Of a DNA stretch of 58,115 nucleotides, positions 51,753 through 58,115 are shown piece after piece; the stretch's first letter is position 1, and the number at the start of each line of letters is the position of its first letter. The position numbers and the translations under genes were made by a program. The stretch covers positions 1 to 58,115 of the forward strand of contig JABLXR010000023.1 of the NCBI GenBank assembly GCA_013178015.1, read 5' to 3'. Source of the stretch: Anaerolineae bacterium. Its GTDB lineage: Bacteria > Chloroflexota > Anaerolineae > DRVO01. The notes beneath the pieces were generated by a model. It saw nothing but the letters and a program-made list of their open reading frames with translations. It was not told the DNA's origin and did not search any database.

Positions 51753-52883
51753 ATGTCACCAGAGACAGCGACCGTTCCAGGGAGACTCGGCCTGTCGGAG
51801 GAGCGCCTGGAGTTGGCCGGGCGCGTGCTGGCGGAGGCGGTGGCGCAGGGAACGGTGCCGGCCGCGGCAGCCGCCGTGCTGAAGAACGGCCAGTTCGCGC
51901 GCCTGTGGGCCGCGGGCCGTCGCTCCCCCGCCCAGGATGCCCATCCGGTGCAGGAGGACACCATCTTCCTGGTGGCTTCCCTGACCAAGCCGGTGGTCTG
52001 CGCTGGCGCGATGCTGCTGGTGCAGGACGGGTCGCTCGCGTTGGACCAGCAGGTGGCGGCACTCCTCAAAGGATTCGGCAAGAGGGGCAAGGACCGCATC
52101 ACGGTGCGTCACCTCTTCACCCATACATCCGGCCTCCCCGACCAGCTGCCTAACAACGCCGAGCTTCGCCGGCGCCACGCCCCCATCGAGGAGTTCGTCC
52201 AGGAGGTGTTCTCCGTCGAGCCCCTCTTCCCCGCCGCCACCCGGATCAGCTACCAGAGCATGGGCATCCTCATGCTGGCCGAGATCGTACAGCGGACGAC
52301 GGGCCAGAAGCTGCGTGACTTCCTGCGGCAGCACCTCTTTGGCCCTCTGGGCATGGACGACACCACCCTGGGCCTGCCCGATTCGGGCATGGAGCGCACC
52401 GCTCTGGTCGGCTCTCCCGACGAGCCCCAGTACGGCACCTCGGACTCCGACTGGGGCTGGAACTCGCCTTACTGGCGCGACTTCGGCGCTCCCTGGGGTG
52501 GGCTGCATTCCACCGCCGCTGACCTGGGCCGGTTCCTGGCCCACATGCTGGGAGACCTGCCCGGCCCGCTGACCCCGGCCGCGCGACAGGCTATGGTCCG
52601 CGATCACACTACCCCTATGCCGGATATCCCCCCGGAGGAGAAGCTCACTCACCGCTGGGGGCTGGGCTGGGCCCTGGGGCTGAACCAGTTCGGCGACCTG
52701 ACCTCGCCCGACACCTTTGGCCACATCGGCGCCACCGGCACCGTCTTTTGGGCCGACCCGGCCACCCACCTAGCTTGCGTCTTGCTGACCAATCAGCCGG
52801 GGAGGAACAACTACCTCTTCCCTCGGTTCTCGAACGCCGTGGCGAGCGCGGTGCTGAGGGCGGCCCCGCCCCCGGCCTCGTAA
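51753..52883 (+). CDS. Class C beta-lactamase-type serine hydrolase
   Basis: The 376-residue protein has the nucleophile motif Ser76-Leu-Thr-Lys79 in VASLTKP, a Tyr-x-Ser at YQSMGIL (the family more often has Tyr-x-Asn) and HIGATG as the third box. RHLFTHTSGLPDQ is a family hallmark. It may act as an esterase or peptidase rather than a true beta-lactamase. There is no signal peptide. The start ATG 51753 is 8 bases after GGAGGG; the GTGs at 51744 and 51747 lie within or beside the SD. Confidence 0.88.
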   Translation: MSPETATVPGRLGLSEERLELAGRVLAEAVAQGTVPAAAAAVLKNGQFARLWAAGRRSPAQDAHPVQEDTIFLVASLTKPVVCAGAMLLVQDGSLALDQQVAALLKGFGKRGKDRITVRHLFTHTSGLPDQLPNNAELRRRHAPIEEFVQEVFSVEPLFPAATRISYQSMGILMLAEIVQRTTGQKLRDFLRQHLFGPLGMDDTTLGLPDSGMERTALVGSPDEPQYGTSDSDWGWNSPYWRDFGAPWGGLHSTAADLGRFLAHMLGDLPGPLTPAARQAMVRDHTTPMPDIPPEEKLTHRWGLGWALGLNQFGDLTSPDTFGHIGATGTVFWADPATHLACVLLTNQPGRNNYLFPRFSNAVASAVLRAAPPPAS

Positions 52884-52930
52884 ACGCTGCCCATCGCCAT
52901 CCTACAGGGGGCCGAATCCAACCACTTTCC

Positions 52931-52971
52931 TATACTTCGGCGCTTTCCTTTTTATACCTCTCCACTATACT
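52931..52971 (+). promoter_or_regulatory. AT-rich promoter zone before subtilase gene
   Basis: In a GC-rich setting, three -10-like boxes stand close together: TATACT at 52931, TATACC at 52953 and TATACT at 52966. They lie 148-190 bases before the subtilase start. -35 boxes are weak. Probably one or more promoters for the secreted protease. Confidence 0.45.
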
Positions 52972-53118
52972 GAGGCAGCGGATCTGCCCGGAGTAGAGGC
53001 GCGCCTGCGGCCAGCATCCGTATGTCTTCAGAGTCGCGCTCCCGCGCAGGGCCCGCCGACACCGATACCCGCGGTGGGAATCGTCCCCGGCAGCCCAGCG
53101 GTAGCCAGGAGGAATCAG

Positions 53119-55107
53119 ATGCGGTCAAGGTCGCCTATCGGACAGATCATCGGAGCCCTGCTATTGCTGGCCACCCCGCTCCTGCTGGCGGCCGGCCCGC
53201 CGGCCACGCCGGGCATCCCGGAGGTCGCCACTCACATCGTCGTGTTCGCCGAAGGCGCCGACCCGGGGCTGGCGGCGGAGGCCCTCGCTCGGGCCCACGG
53301 CCTGGCGGTGACTCACGTCTACCGTCACGCCCTCCGGGGCATGGCCGCCGTCGTCCCCGAGGGCAGGCTGGAGGGCCTGCAACGCGACCCGCGGGTGGCC
53401 TACGTGGAAGAGAACGTCCCCGTCTACCTGGCGGAGCAGGTCCTGCCCACCGGCGTGGACCGTATTGACGCCGACCTCAGTCCCGTGGCCGGCATAGACG
53501 GGGTGGATACGCGGGTGGACGCGGACATCGCCATCATAGACACGGGCGTGGATCGGTCGCATCCCGACCTCAATGTGGCCGGGGTCACCGACTGCGCCGG
53601 GCCCAACCCCTTCCGAGGCTCGTGCAAGGACGGCCACGGAGACGACGCTGACGGTCACGGCACCCACGTGGCCGGGATCGCCACCGCCCTCGACAACGGC
53701 GTTGGCGTGGTGGGGGTCGCTCCCGGCGCCCGCATCTGGGCGGTGAAGGTGTTCAGCGACTCTGGCTCCGGCTACCTCTCCTGGGTCATCGCCGGCATAG
53801 ACTGGGTCACGGCGCGAGCCTCGGATATCGAGGTGGCTAACATGAGCCTGAGCTGGGGCGGCAACGTGGCCTCGGCCCGGACCGCCATCCAGAACTCCGT
53901 GGCTCGAGGCGTGGTGTACGTGGTGGCCGCCGGCAACGGCCTGTCGGACGTCTACGGGGCTGACGGCCAGTTCGGCACCTCCGACGACACGGAGCCGGCC
54001 TCCTATCCCGAGGTAGCCACCATCTCCGCCCTCGCCGATTTCGACGGCCGGCCCGGAGGGATCACCAGCAAGACCCTGCGCTTCTCCGCCTGCACCGAGG
54101 ACAGGGACGACTCCTTCGCCTGCTTCAGCAACTACAGCCGCAGCGTCGCACCCGGCAACCCGGTCACCTCGCCCGGGGCCGCCATCGACCTCATGCTGCC
54201 GGGAGTGGACATCCTTTCCACCTACAAGGGGGGCGGCTACGCCTCCATGAGCGGCACTAGCATGGCCTCTCCTCACGGCGCCGGGCTGGCCGCGCTCTAC
54301 ATCGCCACCCACGGCCGGGCCACCAACGCCGCCGGAGTGTACGCCATCCGCCAGGCCCTCGTAGACGCCGGCTGGAACCAGAACCACCTCTCCGGCCTCA
54401 CCCTCTTCGATGACCCCGACGGCAATCCCGAACGTCTGGGCCGGGCCGAGTCCGGCGGCTCAACGCCGGTAGATCAGCCTCCCACGGTCAGCATAACCGA
54501 TCCGAGCGATGGGGCCACAGTGTCGGGCGCGGTAGCCGTCACCGCCCAGGCTACAGACGACAACGGCGTGACCCAGGTGGAGTTCTTCGTGGACGGCACC
54601 AGCATCGGGTCCGACAGCGACGGCTCCAGTGGGTGGTCGGCCAGCTGGGACACCACGGCCTACACCGACGTCGCCTACACCGTGTCCGCCACCGCCACCG
54701 ACACCGCCGGCCAGACGGCCAGCGACAGCATCACCGTCACGGTGGACAACAGCACCGCCCCTCCACCCTCCGACGCCATGCACGTGGGCGACCTGGACGG
54801 ATCCACTACCGTCGCGGGCCGGAACTGGAAGGCCACCGTCACCGTCACCGTCCACGATGCCGGGCACGCGCCGGTCGCCTCCGCCGCTGTGACCGGAACC
54901 TGGAGCGACGGCTACTCCGGGAGCGCCTCCTGCACCACGGGGGCCGGCGGCCAGTGCAGCGTGAGCACCGGAGCCATCAAGAGCGTCCCGTCGGTGACTT
55001 TGACCGTCACCGGAGTATCGCGAGACGGCCTCACCTACGACGCCGGCTCTAACCACGACCCGGACGGCGACAGCAGCGGAACCACCATATCCGTCAACCG
55101 GCCGTAG
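53119..55107 (+). CDS. Secreted subtilisin-family (S8) serine protease
   Basis: The 662-residue protein has a signal peptide (to about 25), an I9-type propeptide (about 30-110) and a catalytic domain with Asp in AIIDTGVD, His in GHGTHVAGIA and Ser in GTSMASPHGAGLA; VVAAGNG carries the oxyanion Asn. An Ig-like domain follows (PPTVSITDPSDGATVSG through SITVTVDN), and then a beta domain (MHVGDLDGSTTVAGRNW to the end). It should degrade proteins outside the cell. The start ATG 53119 has AGGAGG 6 bases upstream. Confidence 0.94.
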   Translation: MRSRSPIGQIIGALLLLATPLLLAAGPPATPGIPEVATHIVVFAEGADPGLAAEALARAHGLAVTHVYRHALRGMAAVVPEGRLEGLQRDPRVAYVEENVPVYLAEQVLPTGVDRIDADLSPVAGIDGVDTRVDADIAIIDTGVDRSHPDLNVAGVTDCAGPNPFRGSCKDGHGDDADGHGTHVAGIATALDNGVGVVGVAPGARIWAVKVFSDSGSGYLSWVIAGIDWVTARASDIEVANMSLSWGGNVASARTAIQNSVARGVVYVVAAGNGLSDVYGADGQFGTSDDTEPASYPEVATISALADFDGRPGGITSKTLRFSACTEDRDDSFACFSNYSRSVAPGNPVTSPGAAIDLMLPGVDILSTYKGGGYASMSGTSMASPHGAGLAALYIATHGRATNAAGVYAIRQALVDAGWNQNHLSGLTLFDDPDGNPERLGRAESGGSTPVDQPPTVSITDPSDGATVSGAVAVTAQATDDNGVTQVEFFVDGTSIGSDSDGSSGWSASWDTTAYTDVAYTVSATATDTAGQTASDSITVTVDNSTAPPPSDAMHVGDLDGSTTVAGRNWKATVTVTVHDAGHAPVASAAVTGTWSDGYSGSASCTTGAGGQCSVSTGAIKSVPSVTLTVTGVSRDGLTYDAGSNHDPDGDSSGTTISVNRP

Positions 55108-55124
55108 AAGCTCGATGGAAGAAG

Positions 55125-55165
55125 CGGCCCGGGAAGGGGACCATGCCGGTTCCTTCCCCGGGCCG
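55125..55165 (+). terminator. Hairpin after subtilase gene
   Basis: CGGCCCGGGAAGG at 55125-55137 pairs with CCTTCCCCGGGCCG at 55152-55165, with one bulged base, 18 bases after the stop. It is GC-rich, without a T-run. Likely a transcript end. Confidence 0.6.
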
Positions 55166-55272
55166 TCTGCGCGCCTTGACCTGCCGCCGCCCTCTGATAG
55201 CGTCGCACTGCCCTCGAGAACGGCCGTCAACGCGGGTCGGCCGTCTCCACTCATTCGCGCAAGGGAGGCAAC

Positions 55273-56085
55273 ATGCGAAAGGCAACGGTTCTGGGCCTGG
55301 CCCTGGCAGTGGCGCTCCTCGCCGTCGCCCTGCCGGGCATCGGCCGGGTCCAGGCCCAAGGCGCACTGGCCGGCCAGCACATCTGCCTCGACCCCGGCCA
55401 CGGAGGCACCGACCCCGGCGCCACGAACGAGCCCTTCGGCCTGGAGGAAGCCGACATCAACCTGGACGTGGCCTTCGGCCTCAAGGCTCTCCTGGAGTAC
55501 GACGGAGCAATGGTGGTCATGACCCGCACGGACGACCGGTATCTGACCAACAGCGATCGCTACACCTTCTGCAATGCGGAGAAGGCGACGCTGCTGATCT
55601 CGGTCCACACCAACAGCGTGAGCGACCCCACCTGGGACGGCTCCCAGACCCTCTACTTCAAGAAGGAAGACCTGGCGCTCGCCCAGGCGGTCCATCCGGT
55701 GCTGTACCAGTACCTGCTGACCGGCGCCCCGGATCAGGTCGCCTTCCGCGACCTCGGCCTCAACCAGTACGCCTCCGGGGTGCTGCTCAAGAGCGACATG
55801 CCCGCCATCATGCCCGAGCCGCTGTTCATGTCCTGCCCCGACGAAGCGCAGGAACTCACGGTCACCATCCACGCGGTGGATGCTGAGGGAGTGGCACTGC
55901 TCGACGCTACCGGTGATCCGATGCCGAACCCCGAGTGCATGGGGTGCCGGCGGGCCCAGATCGCCCAGGCCATCCACGCCGGTGTGTTGGCTTATGTTGA
56001 GAGTGGAGGAGAGGGCGGAGACGATGGCGGGGACAATGGGGGCCAGGGCGGACCACCCTGCGCCAACCCGCCCTGCCGCAAGTAG
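55273..56085 (+). CDS. Secreted N-acetylmuramoyl-L-alanine amidase (Amidase_3)
   Basis: The 270-residue protein has a signal peptide (about 1-29) and the zinc amidase fold: ICLDPGHGGTDPGA (His), the Glu in GLEEADINLDV, and ISVHTNS (second His). It cleaves the amide between muramic acid and the peptide in cell walls. The usual late Glu block is replaced by MPEPLFMSCPDEAQ. The C-terminus is a Gly/Asp/Pro-rich tail. The start ATG 55273 has AGGGAGG nearby. It lies 165 bases after the protease gene; together they may form an outside lytic pair. Confidence 0.9.
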   Translation: MRKATVLGLALAVALLAVALPGIGRVQAQGALAGQHICLDPGHGGTDPGATNEPFGLEEADINLDVAFGLKALLEYDGAMVVMTRTDDRYLTNSDRYTFCNAEKATLLISVHTNSVSDPTWDGSQTLYFKKEDLALAQAVHPVLYQYLLTGAPDQVAFRDLGLNQYASGVLLKSDMPAIMPEPLFMSCPDEAQELTVTIHAVDAEGVALLDATGDPMPNPECMGCRRAQIAQAIHAGVLAYVESGGEGGDDGGDNGGQGGPPCANPPCRK

Positions 56086-56394
56086 CGGGAGGCCTCGGGC
56101 TCTACCGAGCGCGAACGTGCCCGGCGCACGAGGGATTCGCCTTGCCAGCTACGGGAAGGGGGATTCGATACACCCCTCTGGCCGCCAGCCCCTCAGCGGG
56201 GGTCTTCTGCCGCCTGCGCCCTCTGCGGCGAGGCCACCGCATACGGGGGCGCGCTCCTCCGCCGGACGCGTTCATCATGAGAAGCCTACGCCTCCAGGGA
56301 CGTCGTCGCCCAGGAACCACCTACTAGGTCTAGGCAGTTTCCCGCGCGCTCTCCAGCTTGCGCTTTCGACCCGAGCGCACTACCATTCCGCCAC

Positions 56395-56415
56395 CGTTAT
56401 CGCGCTACGATAACG
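56395..56415. promoter_or_regulatory. Inverted-repeat operator of the PadR regulator
   Basis: CGTTATCG at 56395 and CGATAACG at 56408 form a perfect 8-bp inverted repeat with 5 bases between, 22 bases upstream of the PadR-family start. It is unusually AT-bearing for the region. PadR-type regulators bind such dyads and repress themselves and the neighbouring transporter gene. The rest of the 56086-56437 gap has no supported gene. Confidence 0.6.
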
Positions 56416-56437
56416 AGTTGCGTAATCGGCCAGGCAG

Positions 56438-56779
56438 ATGGAGAGAGACCTCTTCCTCGGGTTCGTCAAGACGCACATCCTCTACCACGCCGGCAGGCAC
56501 CCGGTGTACGGTCTCTGGCTCATAGAGGAGCTATCCCACCACGGCTACCAGCTCAGCCCGGGCACGCTCTACCCCATGCTCTCCGGCCTGGAGAGGAAGG
56601 GTCTGCTGGCTCGGGAGCGACGGGTGGTGGAGGGCCGCGTGCGCAAGTACTACCACCTCACCCCTGCCGGCCGGGAGGCGCTGGAGGCGGCCAGAGATAA
56701 GGCCCTCGAGTTGGTGCGAGAGCTGCTGGAGGACGACGACGCCACCCAGCCTCCGGCACCACAGGGGCACGACCACTAG
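56438..56779 (+). CDS. PadR-family transcriptional regulator
   Basis: The 113-residue protein has the PadR winged helix: HPVYGLWLIEELSHHGYQLSPGTLYPML, GLLARERRVVEGRVRKYYHLTPAG and a short C-terminal helix for dimer contact. Such regulators sense small aromatic or drug-like molecules. The start ATG 56438 has a weak SD. The MFS transporter gene begins 78 bases downstream, so it likely controls that gene. Confidence 0.92.
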   Translation: MERDLFLGFVKTHILYHAGRHPVYGLWLIEELSHHGYQLSPGTLYPMLSGLERKGLLARERRVVEGRVRKYYHLTPAGREALEAARDKALELVRELLEDDDATQPPAPQGHDH

Positions 56780-56857
56780 CTATGGCGCCCGCTCGGCACG
56801 GTGCGCGGACGCGAAGGACCGGGCAGTCGCTAGCCCGGCGGCTCTGGAGGGGATGAC

Positions 56858-58115
56858 GTGAGTAGCGCCAGCGGGAGTTCATCGGTGCAGGAGCGCTCCG
56901 GCGTGCGCTCTCTGCCTCGCAACGTGTGGGCCGTCAGCCTCACCTCTTTCTTCATGGACGTCTCCAGCGAGATGGTGCTGAACGTCCTGCCCCTGTTCCT
57001 GTCCAACGTCCTAGGAGTCAAGACCAATGTCATCGGGCTCATCGAGGGCGTGGCGGAGGCCACCTCCAGCATCTTGCGCGTCTTCTCCGGCTGGTTGTCC
57101 GACCGGCTGGGCGGGCGGAAGTGGGTGGCCGTGGCCGGCTACGGTATCTCCGCTCTGACTAAGCCCTTCTTCTACGTCGCCAACTCCTGGGGCACGGTCG
57201 CAGCCGCTCGTTGGGCCGATCGCGTGGGCAAGGGGATCCGCACCGCGCCCCGGGACGCCCTGGTGGCCGACTCCATCGGCCCCAGCCAGCGGGGGTTGGC
57301 CTTCGGCTTTCACCGGGCCGCGGATACCGGAGGCGCGGCCCTGGGCCTGCTTATCGCTCTGGCGGTCATCCTGGCCACGGGCGCGACCCTGAGGGAATCC
57401 ACCTTCCGCACTTTGGTCCTCATAAGCCTGATCCCAGCCTTCCTCGCGGTTATGTCCCTGGCGCTGGGGGCTCAGGAGCCGCGCGCGCCTGCGAAAGCCG
57501 CGCCTCCCAGAGTCACTTTCCGCGGGCTGGGCAAGCCCTTCGCCATCTTCATGCTCATCGTGGCCGTTTTCGATCTCGGCAACTCCTCCGACGCCTTCCT
57601 CATCCTCCGGGCCAACCAGGCCGGGCTGAGCGCCGCCGGCGTCATGGGCATGCTGCTCACCTTCAACCTGGTCTACACCGTGATCTCCACCCCGGCTGGC
57701 TCTCTGTCCGACCGGATCGGCCGGGAGCGTCTGCTCATCGGCGGCTGGCTGGTGTACGCCCTCATCTACCTGGGCTTCGCCCTGGCCGGGGCCGGCTGGC
57801 AGATCTGGACGCTCTACGCCGTATACGGGGTCTATTACGGGATGGCCTACAGCACTGCCAAGGCCATGGTGGCAGACGTGGTCCCGGCCCACCTGCGCGG
57901 CATCGCCTACGGCACCTACGCCGCCGTTCTAGGGGTGCTGGACTTCCCCGCTTCCCTGATCGCCGGCATCCTGTGGGATGGCGTGGGCGCCTGGCAGGGC
58001 TTCGGCCCCAGCGCTCCCTTCCTCTTCGGTGCGGCCATGGCCCTGACGGCAGCAGTCGCTATGTGGGCCTGGCGGCGGGGATACGGAGAGGGGGAGAGGG
58101 GGAGACACGGAGAGG
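56858..58115 (+). CDS. MFS transporter, cut at right window edge
   Basis: The frame is open from GTG 56858 to the end (419 codons seen). It starts VSSASGSSSVQERSG and has about 12 spans, with SGWLSDRLGGRKWVAV after the second and SLSDRIGRERLLIGG in the second half. RWADRVGKGIRTAPRDA, with its Asp and Arg residues in a membrane region, is typical of a drug- or metabolite-efflux subgroup. GGAGGGG lies 5 bases before the start; an ATG at 56853 in another frame ends at once. The last codons run into a GGGGAGACACGGAGAG tract, so the stop is probably just outside. It is likely under the PadR regulator. Confidence 0.88.
   Translation, partial: MSSASGSSSVQERSGVRSLPRNVWAVSLTSFFMDVSSEMVLNVLPLFLSNVLGVKTNVIGLIEGVAEATSSILRVFSGWLSDRLGGRKWVAVAGYGISALTKPFFYVANSWGTVAAARWADRVGKGIRTAPRDALVADSIGPSQRGLAFGFHRAADTGGAALGLLIALAVILATGATLRESTFRTLVLISLIPAFLAVMSLALGAQEPRAPAKAAPPRVTFRGLGKPFAIFMLIVAVFDLGNSSDAFLILRANQAGLSAAGVMGMLLTFNLVYTVISTPAGSLSDRIGRERLLIGGWLVYALIYLGFALAGAGWQIWTLYAVYGVYYGMAYSTAKAMVADVVPAHLRGIAYGTYAAVLGVLDFPASLIAGILWDGVGAWQGFGPSAPFLFGAAMALTAAVAMWAWRRGYGEGERGRHGE

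Overview
The window is GC-rich (roughly two thirds G+C by eye) and bacterial. The best guess is Chloroflexota, of the Anaerolineae/Caldilineae type. The grounds are indirect: secreted beta-propeller and LamG proteins ending in Tyr-Leu-Pro near the C-terminus, Thr/Pro-rich stalks, twin-arginine lipoprotein solute-binding proteins, short-unit inverted repeats between genes, and many GTG/TTG starts behind strong Shine-Dalgarno (SD) sequences. No rRNA, tRNA or cas gene was recognised, so the placement is an inference.

Layout. 1-1720 is a CRISPR array of 24 repeats and 23 spacers; its leader end and any cas genes lie off the left edge. 2.2-4.6 kb holds an exported flavodoxin-like protein coupled to a membrane protein (minus strand) and an AbrB/PIN toxin-antitoxin pair. 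4.7-7.0 kb has an enolase-superfamily dehydratase and a Gfo/Idh/MocA oxidoreductase. 7.3-10.8 kb has a hybrid histidine kinase and an unusual response regulator whose 3' ends overlap by 95 bases. 10.9-21.1 kb is a carbohydrate uptake and conversion cluster: two MalF/MalG-type permeases, two unrelated solute-binding proteins, a medium-chain dehydrogenase, a Gfo/Idh/MocA oxidoreductase, a sugar isomerase/epimerase-like TIM barrel and a DegT-type aminotransferase. No transport ATPase is present, so one must be borrowed from elsewhere. Three tandem 11-bp repeats between the regulator and the permeases look like an operator.

21.5-31 kb is mixed: an M29/NicX-like metalloenzyme, a uroporphyrinogen-decarboxylase-family gene with one in-frame TAG, a glycosidase-like TIM barrel, a LiaF-like membrane protein, a low-molecular-weight phosphatase, an MFS transporter, a DUF454 protein and beta-propeller proteins. 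31.3-31.6 kb carries an orphan RHH antitoxin with a decayed VapC. 31.8-34.3 kb has a sulfatase and a YghZ-type aldo/keto reductase separated by a perfect 34-bp inverted repeat. 35.4-39.6 kb encodes a protein with two cNMP-type domains, one membrane span, a Thr/Pro stalk and an outside beta domain, followed by a large membrane protein. 40-42.8 kb is a looser region with an Fpg/Nei-family protein lacking the usual catalytic proline, a tandem repeat and small genes. 43-58 kb has a penicillin acylase, a LamG protein, a three-gene ABC-2 exporter, a class-C-type serine hydrolase, a secreted subtilase, a secreted amidase, and a PadR regulator with a neat inverted-repeat operator next to an MFS transporter that runs off the right edge.

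Taken together this looks like a heterotrophic, surface-active bacterium that imports and remodels sugars and cyclitols and secretes hydrolases. The stretches with decayed genes and repeats (25.8-26, 31.3-33.3 and 41-42.4 kb) are the likely accessory spots.
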